Positions 19,677 through 30,130 of a stretch of 64,000 nucleotides of DNA are shown here, piece by piece. Each line of letters begins with the position of its first letter. Within the stretch, counting starts at the first letter, position 1. The translations under genes and the position numbers were made by a program. Origin of the DNA: Methanococcoides sp. EBM-47 (GTDB lineage Archaea; Halobacteriota; Methanosarcinia; Methanosarcinales; Methanosarcinaceae); contig MPPA01000009.1 in the NCBI GenBank assembly GCA_001896725.1, positions 124,001 to 188,000 of the forward strand, given 5' to 3'. The notes below the pieces were generated by a model. It was not told the DNA's origin, searched no databases, and saw only the letters and a list, made by a program, of their open reading frames with translations.

Positions 19677-19880
19677 ATGGCCATCCTGCGCATGAATGAG
19701 ATAAGGGACATGAGCCCCAATGAACGAATGGACGAACTTGAAAAGTTAAGGAATGAGCTCATACGTGAGCGAGCCCTTACTTCTGCAGGTGGTGCTCCTG
19801 ATAATCCAGGCAAAATCGGATTGCTTAGAAGGACCATTGCGCGCATTAAGACGGTCCAGAAAGAATCAAAGGAGATCTGA
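19677..19880 (+). CDS. rpl29: Ribosomal protein L29 (uL29)
   Basis: The 67-residue helical-hairpin protein begins [20 protein letters not shown] and has the family ending [13 protein letters not shown]. It lies two bases after rps3 and one base before the rnp1 start; no SUI1/eIF1 gene intervenes as it does in some archaea. Confidence 0.95.
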   Translation: MAILRMNEIRDMSPNERMDELEKLRNELIRERALTSAGGAPDNPGKIGLLRRTIARIKTVQKESKEI

Positions 19881-19881
19881 A

Positions 19882-20193
19882 GTGGAAATTTCCGCTTATA
19901 ACCTGATATTTCATGAACTTATCGGACTGTTCACAGAAGTGATCAACTCAAACGATCCCTCCTTAAAGAAGATTCGCGGCAAAGTGGTAGGTGAAACAAG
20001 GAATATGCTGATCGTGGAAACATATGACAATAATGAAAAGATGGTTCCAAAATCAGGATCGACATTTCTGTTCCATATACCTCTTCTAGGAGGAAATTCA
20101 CGTGTTACTGAGCAAGTGAAAGTGAACGGGAATTTACTGCTCTCACAACCCGAAAATAGGATTAAGAATATCAGGAAAATTCGCATGAGGTAA
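19882..20193 (+). CDS. rnp1: Ribonuclease P protein component 1 (Rpp29/Pop4)
   Basis: The 103-residue Sm-like barrel protein of RNase P helps mature the 5' ends of tRNAs. Key parts are [36 protein letters not shown] and [15 protein letters not shown], followed by a basic tail. The start is GTG at 19882 with GGAGAT six bases upstream; the longer in-frame extension from 19753 would lie within rpl29. Its place between L29 and S17 is the usual archaeal order. Confidence 0.93.
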   Translation: MEISAYNLIFHELIGLFTEVINSNDPSLKKIRGKVVGETRNMLIVETYDNNEKMVPKSGSTFLFHIPLLGGNSRVTEQVKVNGNLLLSQPENRIKNIRKIRMR

Positions 20194-20198
20194 TAATC

Positions 20199-20528
20199 AT
20201 GACAAGAGATATTGGATTGGATGTACCTGCTCCTGTAGAGGAGTGTAATGACGTTAATTGTCCATTCCACGGAAAGCTGCCAGTCAGGGGACAGATACTG
20301 ATGGGCACAGTTGTTAGCAACAAGATGGACAAGACCGTGGTCATCCAAAGAAAACATGAAGTGCTTATAAGCAAATATCAGAGGTATGAGAAAAGGCAAT
20401 CTAAGATCCATGCCCACAATCCTCCGTGCATTGATGCACAGATAGGAGACTTTGTGACAATCGCAGAATGTCGCCCTCTGAGTAAGACTAAATCATATGT
20501 GGTCATCAAAACGGGGGCAGAGGTATGA
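20199..20528 (+). CDS. rps17: Ribosomal protein S17 (uS17)
   Basis: The 109-residue protein has the archaeal start [20 protein letters not shown], the core [20 protein letters not shown] and [18 protein letters not shown]. It overlaps rpl14 by ATGA. Confidence 0.97.
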   Translation: MTRDIGLDVPAPVEECNDVNCPFHGKLPVRGQILMGTVVSNKMDKTVVIQRKHEVLISKYQRYEKRQSKIHAHNPPCIDAQIGDFVTIAECRPLSKTKSYVVIKTGAEV

Positions 20529-20923
20529 AAGGGATCCGTTCCACTATACCTCGCTCATTGAACAGCGGTGCCCGCATAGATTGCGTGGACAACACCGGTG
20601 CAAGGGTTGTTGAGATCATATCTATAAAGCGTTATAGAGGTACTAAAAACAGGCAACCATGTGCAGGCATAGGCGATATGTGTGTAGTATCTGTAAGGAA
20701 AGGCACACCAGAAATGCGTAAGCAGATCATGTATGCTGTTGTGGTCCGCCAGAAGAAGGAGTTCCGTCGTCCGGATGGACTGAGGGTTTCCTTTGAGGAC
20801 AATGCAGTTGTTATCACTGATGAGGATGGCCTGCCCAAGGGAACCGATCTGAAAGGGCCGATAGCAAGAGAAGTTGCAGAAAGGTATCCAAAGATCGGTA
20901 CAACGGCCTCGATCATAGTGTGA
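20525..20923 (+). CDS. rpl14: Ribosomal protein L14 (uL14)
   Basis: The 132-residue protein carries [57 protein letters not shown] and [19 protein letters not shown], matching L14 throughout. It contacts 23S rRNA and the small-subunit bridge. Confidence 0.97.
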   Translation: MKGIRSTIPRSLNSGARIDCVDNTGARVVEIISIKRYRGTKNRQPCAGIGDMCVVSVRKGTPEMRKQIMYAVVVRQKKEFRRPDGLRVSFEDNAVVITDEDGLPKGTDLKGPIAREVAERYPKIGTTASIIV

Positions 20924-20933
20924 GGTGGGTGCA

Positions 20934-21287
20934 ATGGTTACTAATCAGCCAAGAAAGCAACGAAAGATCCGCTACAATGCACCATTGCATTTGAGACAGA
21001 AGTACATGGGTGCTCCTCTTTCTAAAGAGCTCCGCGAGAAATATGGACGCAGGACAGCCAAGGTCATTGTTGGTGACACTGTAAAAATTATGCGCGGAGA
21101 CCATGCAGGCACTACGGGTAAAGTAGAAGCGGTATCACTTAAAAATGGGACCATAGTTGTAGAAGGAGTATCAGTCTCTAAAGCAGATGGTACGGAAGTA
21201 CCAAGGCCTATCTACCCCTCTAATGTGACGATCACATCCCTTGAAATGAAAGATGACCGCAGATCAGAAGTATTGAGCAGGAAGTAG
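20934..21287 (+). CDS. rpl24: Ribosomal protein L24 (uL24)
   Basis: The 117-residue KOW-domain protein starts [20 protein letters not shown] and has [20 protein letters not shown] and [18 protein letters not shown] 20934 is chosen because GAGGTGG lies just upstream; the GTG at 20925 is within that ribosome binding site. Confidence 0.95.
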   Translation: MVTNQPRKQRKIRYNAPLHLRQKYMGAPLSKELREKYGRRTAKVIVGDTVKIMRGDHAGTTGKVEAVSLKNGTIVVEGVSVSKADGTEVPRPIYPSNVTITSLEMKDDRRSEVLSRK

Positions 21288-21295
21288 GTGGTTTT

Positions 21296-22009
21296 GTGGG
21301 AAAACATCAAAAAAGGATCTCTGTACCTAAGAGTTGGCAGACATCCAAGAAATCCAATAAATGGATAACATCAACAAGGCCAGGTCCTCACAATAAGCAA
21401 CTGAGCATCCCTCTTGGAGTGGTTCTCAGGGATATGTTACATGTTGTGGACACAAGGGTAGAGGCAAAGAGGGTGCTTTCTGAGGGCAGCATCCTTGTGG
21501 ACGGCGTTATCAGGAAAGACCTAAGGTTCCCTATAGGATTATTAGATATAGTTTCTATTCCTAAGATGGAACAGTCATATAGAATGCTCCTTGATAGGAA
21601 GGGAAGGTTAGAACTGCATAAACTTGCAGGCGTAGAGGCAAGCAAATTATGCAGGATCAGTGGAAAAACTGTGGTGAAGGGCGGCAAAGTGCAGCTCAAT
21701 CTCAATGATGGTTCTAATCTGATCGGTTCAAATGAATTCAAAACCAAAGACTCAGTTATCCTTTCAGTGCCTGACAAGAAGATACTCAAACATATCAAGT
21801 ATGAGGTTGGCAATCTTGCATTGGTCATTGGAGGCAAACATACCGGCAAAATAGGTACCATTAAGGGTATCAACACGGTGCGTAGTTCCAACTCCAATAC
21901 TGTTCAGATCGTTACTGAAGATGAGGAATTCAATACCATAGAAGACTATGTTGTGGTGGTCGGTATGGATAAACCAGAAATAAAGCTTGGTGGTGATGGC
22001 ATTGAGTAA
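21296..22009 (+). CDS. rps4e: Ribosomal protein S4e (eS4)
   Basis: The 237-residue archaeal/eukaryotic protein has [20 protein letters not shown], an S4-like RNA-binding domain ([20 protein letters not shown]), and a KOW motif ([19 protein letters not shown]). The start is GTG at 21296 with AGGTGG close upstream. Its last codons overlap the rpl5 start by 14 bases. Confidence 0.96.
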   Translation: MGKHQKRISVPKSWQTSKKSNKWITSTRPGPHNKQLSIPLGVVLRDMLHVVDTRVEAKRVLSEGSILVDGVIRKDLRFPIGLLDIVSIPKMEQSYRMLLDRKGRLELHKLAGVEASKLCRISGKTVVKGGKVQLNLNDGSNLIGSNEFKTKDSVILSVPDKKILKHIKYEVGNLALVIGGKHTGKIGTIKGINTVRSSNSNTVQIVTEDEEFNTIEDYVVVVGMDKPEIKLGGDGIE

Positions 22010-22511
22010 TCCAATGCTCGCACCCAGGATAGAGAAAGTGGTTGTCCATATGGCCGTTGGTGAAAGCGGTGAACACCTAGTTAATGCTGAAGGGATAATG
22101 AAAGAAATTACTGGTCAGACAGTGGTTCGTACCTATGCCAAAAAGACCCTTCCTGCATTTGGGATCAAGAAAAGTGAACCTATAGGTTGCAAGGTCACCC
22201 TTCGCGGCAGCAATGCAGAGGAATTCCTAAAGACAGTTCTTTCAATACTGGATAAAAAGCTATCTTATTCCCAATTTGATAAAAATGGGAATGTAGCGTT
22301 CGGAATTGAAGAACACACAGATTTTCCCGGGATGAAATATGATCCGAACATCGGTGTTTTTGGTATGGATATAAATGTAGTGGTCGGCCGTCCGGGATAC
22401 AGGATAAGTAAAAGAAGGCTATCTGCAAGAAAAGTGCCTTCATCGCACAGGATCACAAAAGACGATACGGTCTCCTTTTTCAAGGAGAGGTATTTTGTGG
22501 AGGTAGCATAA
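21996..22511 (+). CDS. rpl5: Ribosomal protein L5 (uL5)
   Basis: The 171-residue protein starts [20 protein letters not shown] and includes [20 protein letters not shown] and the C-terminal [19 protein letters not shown]. It binds 5S rRNA. ATG 21996 is chosen over the upstream in-frame TTG/GTG codons, which lie in a GGTGGTG ribosome binding stretch inside rps4e. Confidence 0.95.
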   Translation: MALSNPMLAPRIEKVVVHMAVGESGEHLVNAEGIMKEITGQTVVRTYAKKTLPAFGIKKSEPIGCKVTLRGSNAEEFLKTVLSILDKKLSYSQFDKNGNVAFGIEEHTDFPGMKYDPNIGVFGMDINVVVGRPGYRISKRRLSARKVPSSHRITKDDTVSFFKERYFVEVA

Positions 22512-22664
22512 ATGGTCCAGACTACTAAACAATTTGGCCGCGGAGCATACGAATGCAAAAGATGCGGAAGAAAGCAGGGCCTTGTAAGGAAATATGATAT
22601 TTACCTATGTCGCCACTGTTTCCGTGAGATAGCCCATGACATGGGATTTGAGAAATATACTTGA
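22512..22664 (+). CDS. rps14: Ribosomal protein S14 (uS14), zinc-binding form
   Basis: This 50-residue protein begins [20 protein letters not shown] directly after the rpl5 stop. Four cysteines in two CxxC pairs (15/18 and 33/36) bind zinc, the usual archaeal S14 form, and it ends in [10 protein letters not shown]. Its length and position between L5 and S8 match the archaeal spc order. Confidence 0.96.
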   Translation: MVQTTKQFGRGAYECKRCGRKQGLVRKYDIYLCRHCFREIAHDMGFEKYT

Positions 22665-22675
22665 GGTGAAAAATA

Positions 22676-23068
22676 ATGGTGCTATTAGATCCTCTTGCTG
22701 ATGCACTCTCCACTATAAAGAATGCAGAAGCAATAGGTAAACAGTCATGCACACTTAAACCGGCATCAAAGCTCATAGGTACGGTCCTTAAGGTGATGCA
22801 GGACAGTGGATATCTCGGTGAGTTCGAGTTCATCGAGGACGGAAAAGCAGGAACATATGAGGTTAAGCTCATTGGTAAAATAAACAAATGTGGAGCAATA
22901 AAGCCACGTTATTCAGTGGGTTCAGCTGATTTCGAGAAATGGGAAAAGCAGTTCTTGCCAGCCAAGAATTTTGGAGCACTGATCCTCACCACATCTCATG
23001 GTGTCATGTCACAATATGATGCACGTGAGAAAAATATCGGTGGGCAGCTTCTAGCATATGTGTACTGA
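22676..23068 (+). CDS. rps8: Ribosomal protein S8 (uS8)
   Basis: The 130-residue protein starts [20 protein letters not shown] and ends with [20 protein letters not shown] and GGQLLAYVY, the conserved S8 C-terminal motif that contacts 16S helix 21. GAGGTGAA precedes the ATG. Confidence 0.97.
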   Translation: MVLLDPLADALSTIKNAEAIGKQSCTLKPASKLIGTVLKVMQDSGYLGEFEFIEDGKAGTYEVKLIGKINKCGAIKPRYSVGSADFEKWEKQFLPAKNFGALILTTSHGVMSQYDAREKNIGGQLLAYVY

Positions 23069-23082
23069 TACGGAGTGATTCA

Positions 23083-23616
23083 ATGGCTAAAGAGATAAAG
23101 AATGTTATAAATATTCCGGAAGGTGTTACTATTACTTTCCAGAATGACATCCTTTCCGTATCGGGACCAAAAGGAAAGAACGAGAGATACGTCTGGTACC
23201 CAGGAATCACGATTGAAGTCACAGGCTCTGAGATCATAGTGGATTCAACCTCGACAAAGAAATCCCACAAGGCTATGGTCGGCACCTTCTCTTCACATAT
23301 TAATAACATGGTTAAAGGTGTGACCCTGGGTTTTGAATATCACATGAAGGTTGTTTATTCTCACTTTCCCATGCAGTTGAAGGTCGAGGGCAAGAAATTG
23401 CTTATCAGTAACTTCTTGGGTGAGAAGAAAGCAAGATCTGCAAACATTCTTGGTGAAACAAAGGTCAAGGCAGGAGCCGACCAGGTAACCATTACCGGCA
23501 TAAACAAAGAAGATGTCGGACAGACAGCAGCCAACATAGAGCAAGCCACAAAGATCAAGAGATTCGATCCACGTGTGTTCCAGGATGGGATCTATATCGT
23601 AGAGAAGATAATGTAG
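23083..23616 (+). CDS. rpl6: Ribosomal protein L6 (uL6)
   Basis: The 177-residue protein has [20 protein letters not shown] and [19 protein letters not shown], then a second L6 fold ending [18 protein letters not shown], the conserved archaeal L6 end. Confidence 0.97.
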   Translation: MAKEIKNVINIPEGVTITFQNDILSVSGPKGKNERYVWYPGITIEVTGSEIIVDSTSTKKSHKAMVGTFSSHINNMVKGVTLGFEYHMKVVYSHFPMQLKVEGKKLLISNFLGEKKARSANILGETKVKAGADQVTITGINKEDVGQTAANIEQATKIKRFDPRVFQDGIYIVEKIM

Positions 23617-23625
23617 GTGATTTGA

Positions 23626-24069
23626 ATGGAAGATAATATTGCAAAGTCCTCTTCCGAAACCATGAACTGTGGTGTATCCATGGATGCTGAGGGTAAACGC
23701 CTTTTCAACGTTAGAAAGGTTCAGAAGGCAAAGAAGCCCCAGTTCAAGAGGACAGATTGTCATAAGTATAAGAGGCTAGACTCAAACTGGAGGGTCCCAA
23801 GAGGTCTGCAAAGCAAAAAACGCAAAGGATTTGCTTCAAAGGGAGCTCATGCTCAGGTGGGTTATGGTAGCCCGGTTCTGGTCAAGGGTTTACACCCTTC
23901 CGGTTACTTTGAGGTCATTGTTTCAACAATGAACGACGTTTCATCCATCGATGCTAATACGATGGCCATTAGGATTGATGCAAAGGTCGGTGCAAGGAAG
24001 AAAGCCATGATACAGGAAAAAGCAGTGTCCATGGGAATAAAGATACTCAATCCTGCAAGGAGTGAATGA
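23626..24069 (+). CDS. rpl32e: Ribosomal protein L32e (eL32)
   Basis: The 147-residue archaeal/eukaryotic protein shows [20 protein letters not shown] and [20 protein letters not shown] followed by the alpha/beta core. Its stop lies just before the rpl19e ATG at 24071. Confidence 0.96.
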   Translation: MEDNIAKSSSETMNCGVSMDAEGKRLFNVRKVQKAKKPQFKRTDCHKYKRLDSNWRVPRGLQSKKRKGFASKGAHAQVGYGSPVLVKGLHPSGYFEVIVSTMNDVSSIDANTMAIRIDAKVGARKKAMIQEKAVSMGIKILNPARSE

Positions 24070-24070
24070 G

Positions 24071-24529
24071 ATGACCGATCTTTCTAATCAGAAGAGGATG
24101 GCTGCTGACATTATGGGCTGTGGTGTGCACAGAGTATGGATGGACCCTGAGGCTGCTAACGATATAGCAGTTGCTATCACACGAGAGGATCTCCGTGAGC
24201 TCATAAAGAAAGGAAGCATTGCTGCCGCTAAACCAAAGGGGGTCAGCAGAGGTCGTGCAAGGGAAAGGGATGCCAAGCGCAAATATGGCCATCGTAGGGG
24301 TCATGGCTCAAGAAAAGGTACAAAGGGAGCAAGGAACCCCAGAAAAGATCAGTGGATCAAAAGGATCCGTGCCATTAGGACAAGGTTGAAGGAACTTCGT
24401 GCAGATGGTTCATTGGAAAGATCCACGTACTGTAAGATCTATCGTAAAGCAAAGGGTGGAGAATACCGTAGTGTTGCACACATGGAATCACACCTTGAAT
24501 CACAAAAGCTTCTTAAACATGAGGAATAA
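24071..24529 (+). CDS. rpl19e: Ribosomal protein L19e (eL19)
   Basis: The 152-residue protein begins [20 protein letters not shown] and has the basic [20 protein letters not shown] and [20 protein letters not shown] regions. ATG 24071 is one base after the rpl32e stop and has AAGGAG seven bases upstream; an in-frame GTG at 24062 is less likely. Confidence 0.95.
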   Translation: MTDLSNQKRMAADIMGCGVHRVWMDPEAANDIAVAITREDLRELIKKGSIAAAKPKGVSRGRARERDAKRKYGHRRGHGSRKGTKGARNPRKDQWIKRIRAIRTRLKELRADGSLERSTYCKIYRKAKGGEYRSVAHMESHLESQKLLKHEE

Positions 24530-24575
24530 AGATGATCAAGAGAAGCTTTGATATTTTATCCAGGAGAATATGATC

Positions 24576-25097
24576 ATGGCAACAGGTCCCAGGTATAAAG
24601 TCGCTTTCAGGCGACGAAGGGAGGGGCGCACTAATTATCATCAGCGTCTTAAATTGCTCATTTCAAAAGAAGACCGTGTAGTGATCCGTAAGAGTTCAAA
24701 ACAAATCCAGATCCAGCTAGTAGCTCCTACGCCTAAAGGTGATGTCACTCTTTCATCAGCCATATCTACAGAACTTGAGAAATATGGTTATGATGCTTCC
24801 AATGGCAATACGCCGGCGGCTTATCTTACTGGTCTTTTATTTGGTTACAGGACCCTTAGCAAAGGGTACGATTATGGGATACTTGATATTGGATTACAGG
24901 CATCATCTCCTGGTTCCCGTGTCTATGCAGCTTTAAAGGGCATGGTTGATTCAGGATTAGAGGTGCCCCATGATCCATCTGTATTCCCCTCTGATGAGAG
25001 GGTCAGAGGCGAACATATTGCAGAGTACATGGAAGGATCAAATCTGCCAGAACTGTTCGATGCAGTAAAGGAAAAGATCTCTTCTGATTTCAATTAG
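24576..25097 (+). CDS. rpl18: Ribosomal protein L18 (uL18)
   Basis: The 173-residue protein starts [20 protein letters not shown] and has TDY-like core [20 protein letters not shown] with [20 protein letters not shown] near the end, matching archaeal L18, a 5S rRNA binder. ATG 24576 sits nine bases after AGGAG, better spaced than ATG 24570. Confidence 0.95.
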   Translation: MATGPRYKVAFRRRREGRTNYHQRLKLLISKEDRVVIRKSSKQIQIQLVAPTPKGDVTLSSAISTELEKYGYDASNGNTPAAYLTGLLFGYRTLSKGYDYGILDIGLQASSPGSRVYAALKGMVDSGLEVPHDPSVFPSDERVRGEHIAEYMEGSNLPELFDAVKEKISSDFN

Positions 25098-25105
25098 GTG
25101 ATCAT

Positions 25106-25744
25106 ATGGCATATCAGTTCGAAGAAGAGGAATGGATCCCGCAGACAAGGCTCGGTAAGTTAGTTCAGGAGGGTCAGATCACTTCCATGGATGAAGCGAT
25201 AGACTCGGGCCTGCCTTTGAGGGAATCCAAGATAGTGGATGTACTGCTCTCCAATCTTGAAGATGAGGTTCTGGATATTAATATGGTCCAGAGAATGACC
25301 GACTCAGGACGCCGTGTAAAGTTCAGAGCTACAGTGATCGTAGGGAATGGAGATGGTTTTGTAGGTCTTGGCCAGGCTAAAGACAACCAAGTAGGTCCAG
25401 CCATCAGAAAGGCCATTGAGAATGCAAAGATCAATCTGATACGTGTTAAACGCGGCTGTGGTTCATGGGAATGTGCTTGTGGCCTTGATCATACCGTACC
25501 ATCTGAAGTAACGGGTAAAGCGGGAAGTGTCAGTGTAGTGCTTAAACCTGCACCAAGAGGTCTTGGACTTGCTGCAGGGGGAACAGCAAAGAAAGTACTG
25601 GAAAAGGCAGGTATCAAGGATGTTTGGACACGTACCGAAGGTACTACCAGGACCACTCTGAACTTCGCAAAGGCAACATTTAACGCTCTACAGGCAACAG
25701 GTACTGTAAAACATCCGGTCCATGTCCGCAAGGAGGAGGCTTGA
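25106..25744 (+). CDS. rps5: Ribosomal protein S5 (uS5)
   Basis: The 212-residue protein carries the S5 motifs [40 protein letters not shown] and [20 protein letters not shown]. It sits in the small-subunit decoding region. One base separates its stop from the rpl30 ATG. Confidence 0.97.
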   Translation: MAYQFEEEEWIPQTRLGKLVQEGQITSMDEAIDSGLPLRESKIVDVLLSNLEDEVLDINMVQRMTDSGRRVKFRATVIVGNGDGFVGLGQAKDNQVGPAIRKAIENAKINLIRVKRGCGSWECACGLDHTVPSEVTGKAGSVSVVLKPAPRGLGLAAGGTAKKVLEKAGIKDVWTRTEGTTRTTLNFAKATFNALQATGTVKHPVHVRKEEA

Positions 25745-25745
25745 G

Positions 25746-26207
25746 ATGTTCGTACTTGTAAGGATGCGAGGTAATGTAGATGTAAGGGGTTCCATTCAGG
25801 ATACTCTTCACATGCTTCGTCTGAACAGGGTAAATCATTGTGTAGTGATCAATGACACTCCTCACAACAGGGGTATGATCCAGAAGGTCAAGGACTATGT
25901 TGCCTACGGTACAATAGATGCGTCCACTCTTGCAGAGATGCTCACCAATCGTGGTAAACTTGAAGGAGGGGAAAGGCTCTCAGATGAGTATCTTTCCCAA
26001 AATACGGATTTTTCCACTATTGCTGAACTCGCTGATGCGTTATGTGCTGGAAAGGTCTCACTTAAGGACATACCCGGATTAAAACCAGTGCTCAGGCTTC
26101 ATCCACCGCGTAAAGGACATGCAGGGATCAAAAAGCCAGTAGAGCTTGGAGGAGTGCTGGGGGATCACGGAGAAGATATAAAAATACTTCTGAACAAGAT
26201 GAGGTAA
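25746..26207 (+). CDS. rpl30: Ribosomal protein L30 (uL30)
   Basis: The 153-residue archaeal long form begins [20 protein letters not shown] and continues [19 protein letters not shown], then the archaeal-specific extension ending [23 protein letters not shown] 25746 is preceded by AAGGAGGAGG in the end of rps5. Confidence 0.96.
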   Translation: MFVLVRMRGNVDVRGSIQDTLHMLRLNRVNHCVVINDTPHNRGMIQKVKDYVAYGTIDASTLAEMLTNRGKLEGGERLSDEYLSQNTDFSTIAELADALCAGKVSLKDIPGLKPVLRLHPPRKGHAGIKKPVELGGVLGDHGEDIKILLNKMR

Positions 26208-26211
26208 TATC

Positions 26212-26640
26212 ATGAGCAAGAGTAACACAAAGAAGTTCAGAGGTTCTCGCACCTGTGGTGGCGGTACTCATAAAAACAGACGTGGTGCAGGTAATCGCGG
26301 TGGCAGAGGAAGAGCAGGGATATGTAAACACCATGCTGTCAGAGCTATTCTTCTGGGGTATGATCAGGGCAGACATGGTTTTACCCGCCCTCCAAAGACC
26401 ATCAAACATGTATCTGTCGTAAATGTAGGCGAACTTGATGAGCTTGCGGATGAGTTAGTGCTTGATGGTCTGGCACAACTTGAAGACGGGCAATACCGTA
26501 TTGATCTGACATGTCTTGATATCGATAAGGTACTTGGTACCGGAAAGGTTACAAAGAAGCTCGCTGTCACAGCTTATGAATTCTCTGGCTTGGCAAAAGA
26601 AAAAATAGAGGCGGCAGGCGGCTCGTGCCTGGAACCTTAA
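26212..26640 (+). CDS. rpl15: Ribosomal protein L15 (uL15)
   Basis: The 142-residue protein starts [20 protein letters not shown] and has [16 protein letters not shown] and ending [20 protein letters not shown]. It ends the uninterrupted ribosomal gene run; a hairpin follows two bases after the stop. Confidence 0.96.
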   Translation: MSKSNTKKFRGSRTCGGGTHKNRRGAGNRGGRGRAGICKHHAVRAILLGYDQGRHGFTRPPKTIKHVSVVNVGELDELADELVLDGLAQLEDGQYRIDLTCLDIDKVLGTGKVTKKLAVTAYEFSGLAKEKIEAAGGSCLEP

Positions 26641-26642
26641 GG

Positions 26643-26662
26643 GTAATGCCTATTGGCATTAC
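26643..26662 (+). terminator. Terminator-like hairpin between rpl15 and secY
   Basis: GTAATGCC (26643-26650) and GGCATTAC (26655-26662) form a perfect 8-bp stem with a four-base loop directly after the rpl15 stop, followed by TTATTCCATTTTTG. It could end or reduce transcription from the ribosomal cluster into secY, which has its own promoter elements downstream. Confidence 0.65.
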
Positions 26663-26717
26663 TTATTCCATTTTTGTAATATAAATTACTATAGGGTGCA
26701 GCTTTATTAATGTAAAC

Positions 26718-26746
26718 GTATATTTAGGTTTATTAATTGTATATAA
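26718..26746 (+). promoter_or_regulatory. Putative secY promoter
   Basis: Two candidate TATA elements, GTATATTTA (26719-26727) and TATATAA (26740-26746), lie after the rpl15 hairpin and 45-75 bases before secY. They suggest that secY-adk-DUF106-cmk-cbf5 can be transcribed separately from the ribosomal genes. Confidence 0.45.
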
Positions 26747-26793
26747 GCACAAATTTTCTGTGTTTGCATTTCTCCAGTTCAAAGGGTGGAATG

Positions 26794-28275
26794 ATGAGTT
26801 TCAAGGAGAGTTTAGACCCCATATTTAGAAAATTACCTGCAGTTGCCAGTCCCGAAGGCCATGTACACTTCAAGAAAAAATTAATGTGGACGCTGGGTGT
26901 ACTTGTACTGTACTTTGCACTTGCTAATGTGCCTTTATTTGGATTATCTGCAGATTCGATAGATTTGTTCGAACAATATCGTGCCTTCTTTGCAGGGGCA
27001 TCCAATTCGTTGATCTTGCTTGGTATAGGTCCCATCGTCACAGCATCGATTGTGCTACAGCTGCTCGTAGGAGCGGATGTGATAAAACTGGACCTTTCCA
27101 ATCCCTCTGACCAAGCTTTTTTCCAGGGTGCGCAGAAATTCATGGTATTTGTGATGATCGTACTGGAAGCACTACCTCAGATAATGGGTGGATATATACA
27201 ACCTGATCTTGCCCTTGCTGCGTCCCTAGGTGTCAGTGGAACCATCGTTACTCTACTTATATTCATTCAGATATGCATTGGCGGAGTACTTATTCTGTTC
27301 ATGGATGAAGTGGTCTCAAAATGGGGTATTGGTTCTGGTGTTGGTCTTTTCATCGTGGCAGGTGTTTCCCAGCAGATAGTTACTGGTCTGTTTAACTGGC
27401 AGGCCGATTCATCCGGACTTCCTATAGGTTTCCTTCCAAAATGGATATATATTATTCAGAATGAGGAACTGGTCACCCTCTTTACAACAGGGCAGGGTCT
27501 TCTGTATGTGCTTGTAACTGGAGGTATATTGGCCCTTGTAAGCACTATTATTATATTCTTACTTGTTGTCTATGTTGAAAGTACGCGTATCGAGATCCCG
27601 TTAGCCCACAGTGCTGTAAGGGGCGCCAGGGGTAAGTTCCCCGTGAAACTGATCTATGCATCAGTTCTCCCCATGATCCTTGTGCGTGCTCTTCAGGCTA
27701 ATATCCAACTGATCGGCCTTTTATTAAGTGGAAGGGGGATAAACATCTTTGGAGAATACATAGGCTCAAGTCCTATAAACGGTATCATGTATTATCTTTC
27801 ACCCATTAACAGCCCTTATGACTGGATCCCATCCTTGGTCAGAAATTCTTTCTCAGGTATGGGTGCCCCAGTACCGGCTGTCTGGCAGATCGGATTACAT
27901 GTCTTTGTAGACGCTGTGATGCTAATCGGAGGTGGAGTGGTCTTTGCTTTGTTCTGGATCGAAACTACAGGCATGGGTGCAAAACAGACCGCTCAGAAAG
28001 TATTCAATTCAGGTATGCAGATACCGGGTTTCAGGCGCAATGTAGGAAGCATTGAAAAGGTGATGGTCCGTTATATACCAAAAGTGACCGTTATAGGTGG
28101 TGTGTTCATTGGTTTGCTTACACTTGTCGCAAGTCTTCTCGGCACACTTGGAGGTGCTGGCGGAACAGGTCTGTTGCTTACTGTAAGTATCGTATACCGT
28201 CTGTACGAGGACATAGCATCAGAACAGATGATGGAGATGCATCCGATGATCAGATCGTTCTTTGGACAGGACTAA
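26794..28275 (+). CDS. secY: Protein translocase subunit SecY
   Basis: This is the channel subunit of the SecYE-beta translocon in the cytoplasmic membrane. About ten membrane segments are visible, with KWGIGSGVGLFIVAGVSQQI (helix 4-5 region), VYVESTRIEIPLAHSAVRGA and KFPVKLIYASVLPMILVRAL typical of archaeal SecY, about 493 residues. AAAGG lies eight bases before ATG 26794 (MSFKESLDPIF); an ATG at 26791 directly upstream is also possible. Confidence 0.96.
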   Translation: MSFKESLDPIFRKLPAVASPEGHVHFKKKLMWTLGVLVLYFALANVPLFGLSADSIDLFEQYRAFFAGASNSLILLGIGPIVTASIVLQLLVGADVIKLDLSNPSDQAFFQGAQKFMVFVMIVLEALPQIMGGYIQPDLALAASLGVSGTIVTLLIFIQICIGGVLILFMDEVVSKWGIGSGVGLFIVAGVSQQIVTGLFNWQADSSGLPIGFLPKWIYIIQNEELVTLFTTGQGLLYVLVTGGILALVSTIIIFLLVVYVESTRIEIPLAHSAVRGARGKFPVKLIYASVLPMILVRALQANIQLIGLLLSGRGINIFGEYIGSSPINGIMYYLSPINSPYDWIPSLVRNSFSGMGAPVPAVWQIGLHVFVDAVMLIGGGVVFALFWIETTGMGAKQTAQKVFNSGMQIPGFRRNVGSIEKVMVRYIPKVTVIGGVFIGLLTLVASLLGTLGGAGGTGLLLTVSIVYRLYEDIASEQMMEMHPMIRSFFGQD

Positions 28276-28289
28276 AAGGGGAAAATTAG

Positions 28290-28940
28290 ATGAATATAGT
28301 ATTATTTGGTCCGCCTGGTGCCGGTAAAGGCACTCAGGCAAAAGAATTGACTAAGCATTACAATATACCTCACATTTCCACAGGAGACATTTTACGTGCC
28401 AATGTGAGGGAAGGTACGAATCTTGGGATAAAAGCAAAGGAATATATGGACAAAGGAGAGCTTGTACCAGATGAGGTGCTGATAGGGATTATCAGGGACA
28501 GACTTCAGCTGTCGGATTGCAAGGATGGGTATATGCTAGATGGCTATCCTCGTACCCTTCCCCAAGCAGAGGCCTTGAAAGAGATCTTAGAAAATATCAA
28601 TAAGCCACTCGAAGTGGTTCTGAATATAGATGTTCCCGACAAAGAGCTTATCGACAGACTGAGTGGGCGCAGAACGTGCTCGTGTGGTGAAAGTTATCAT
28701 TTGATGTTCAATCCTCCTTTAGATGAAGGCACATGTGGTGCATGTGGTGGAAAATTATATCAGCGTGATGATGATAGGGAAGATGTTGTTCGGCAACGGC
28801 TCGAGATATATGCAGCTAAGACAATGCCCCTTATCGATTATTATAATGACAGAGGGATTCTTGTGAACATCGATGGTACAGGGTCTGTTGAAGATGTTTT
28901 CAAACAGATACGTGATGTTCTTGACCCATATAGGAAATGA
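28290..28940 (+). CDS. adk: Adenylate kinase, bacterial-type long form with zinc-type lid
   Basis: The 216-residue enzyme converts AMP and ATP to two ADP. It has the P-loop FGPPGAGKGTQAK at the start, ISTGDILRANV, DGYPRTLPQAE and RRTC. The lid carries CSCGE and CGACGG cysteine pairs that look like a zinc site. It follows secY by 14 bases, the conserved bacterial and archaeal secY-adk linkage. Confidence 0.95.
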   Translation: MNIVLFGPPGAGKGTQAKELTKHYNIPHISTGDILRANVREGTNLGIKAKEYMDKGELVPDEVLIGIIRDRLQLSDCKDGYMLDGYPRTLPQAEALKEILENINKPLEVVLNIDVPDKELIDRLSGRRTCSCGESYHLMFNPPLDEGTCGACGGKLYQRDDDREDVVRQRLEIYAAKTMPLIDYYNDRGILVNIDGTGSVEDVFKQIRDVLDPYRK

Positions 28941-28955
28941 AGTGGGGATTTGATC

Positions 28956-29576
28956 GTGGTAACCACTGATTTCAAGAAGAAAGTCGATCATATGCTGTTG
29001 GCCCTGGGTTTATCCCTTATGATCGGAATAATGGTATTAGGCCAGGATTTCAGGAATGCTCTGGGCAAAGCAGTGGGTTTTATAATGGATCCGCTCATTA
29101 GTTTGGTGGGAGAGTCGAACTTTCATCTTATCCTGTTCATAATGGCTGCTATTACAGCCCTTTATGCATCTCTTATTCAGAAGTATACCATTGACTGGGA
29201 ACTGATGCGTAGTACTCAGGAAACGATGCGCTTATTCCAGAAAGAGTATCGTGAAGCCCAGATTGCAAATAACACTGCTGTAATGAAAAAGCTTGAGGAC
29301 CAGAGAACAAAGATGATGTCGGATCAAATGGAGATGTCCAAACAACAGTTCAAACCCATGGCATACATAAGTATTATTTCGTTGCCATTGTTCATGTGGG
29401 CATATCATTTTATATCAGGACATGCAGGTGCCTCCCTTAATTTTCCCTTTTGGGGGCAGCAGGTACTTACTGATACAGTTTTTGGTCCAATTCAATACTG
29501 GATCTTCTGGTATTTCATCACATCCCTCGCTGTGAGCCAACTGATCAGAAAAGCATTGGACGTTGGTGGAGTATAA
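28956..29576 (+). CDS. DUF106 membrane protein (EMC3/Oxa1-YidC superfamily)
   Basis: The roughly 206-residue protein has three to four membrane segments, a charged coiled region (RSTQETMRLFQKEYREAQIA) and the MKKLEDQRTKMMSDQMEMSK stretch followed by QFKPMAYISIISLPLFMW, all typical of archaeal DUF106. This family is the archaeal relative of EMC3 and YidC and helps insert membrane proteins, in keeping with its place beside secY. The start is GTG 28956 with GTGGGG about eight bases upstream; TTG 28950 is too close to it. Confidence 0.88.
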   Translation: MVTTDFKKKVDHMLLALGLSLMIGIMVLGQDFRNALGKAVGFIMDPLISLVGESNFHLILFIMAAITALYASLIQKYTIDWELMRSTQETMRLFQKEYREAQIANNTAVMKKLEDQRTKMMSDQMEMSKQQFKPMAYISIISLPLFMWAYHFISGHAGASLNFPFWGQQVLTDTVFGPIQYWIFWYFITSLAVSQLIRKALDVGGV

Positions 29577-30130
29577 TGCTTATTACTATTAGTGGCCTTC
29601 CTGGTAGTGGTACTACTACTGTTTCTGATTTACTGTCCAGGCACTATGGAATGGAAGTGATCTCTGCCGGTGAGGTATTTCGCGCCCTTGCAAAAGAGAA
29701 GGGTATTACACTTGCTGAACTTGGTGAATTGGCAGAAAAGGACGAAACTATAGATGTTCAGATAGACAAACGTCAGCAGGAGATTGCAGCTACCAGGGAT
29801 AATATTATACTGGAGGGCAGACTTGCCGGGCATATGGTCCCCCATGCATTGAAAGTGTGGTTAAAAGCGCCTATAGATGTACGTGTACAGAGAATTGTAG
29901 GTCGTGAAAACACCTTTTTTACAAAAGCTCTTGGGGAAACCCTTGAAAGAGAAGCCTCAGAAGCTTTGAGATATCATGAGATCCATGGTATTGATATAAA
30001 TGATCTGTCAATTTATGATCTTGTAATAGACTCGGACAGATGGGACCAGTTCCAGATATTTCATATACTTTCTACGTGTATCAATACTCTTATGGATAAA
30101 GGAGGAGAGCCGCCAGTTGACATGTCCTGA
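29576..30130 (+). CDS. cmk: Cytidylate kinase, archaeal type
   Basis: The 184-residue kinase phosphorylates CMP and dCMP. It has the P-loop ITISGLPGSGTTTVSDLLSR, LEGRLAGHM and DVRVQRIVGRE, matching archaeal Cmk. ATG 29576 shares a base with the stop of the DUF106 gene, and its 3' end overlaps the cbf5 start by 14 bases. Confidence 0.94.
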   Translation: MLITISGLPGSGTTTVSDLLSRHYGMEVISAGEVFRALAKEKGITLAELGELAEKDETIDVQIDKRQQEIAATRDNIILEGRLAGHMVPHALKVWLKAPIDVRVQRIVGRENTFFTKALGETLEREASEALRYHEIHGIDINDLSIYDLVIDSDRWDQFQIFHILSTCINTLMDKGGEPPVDMS

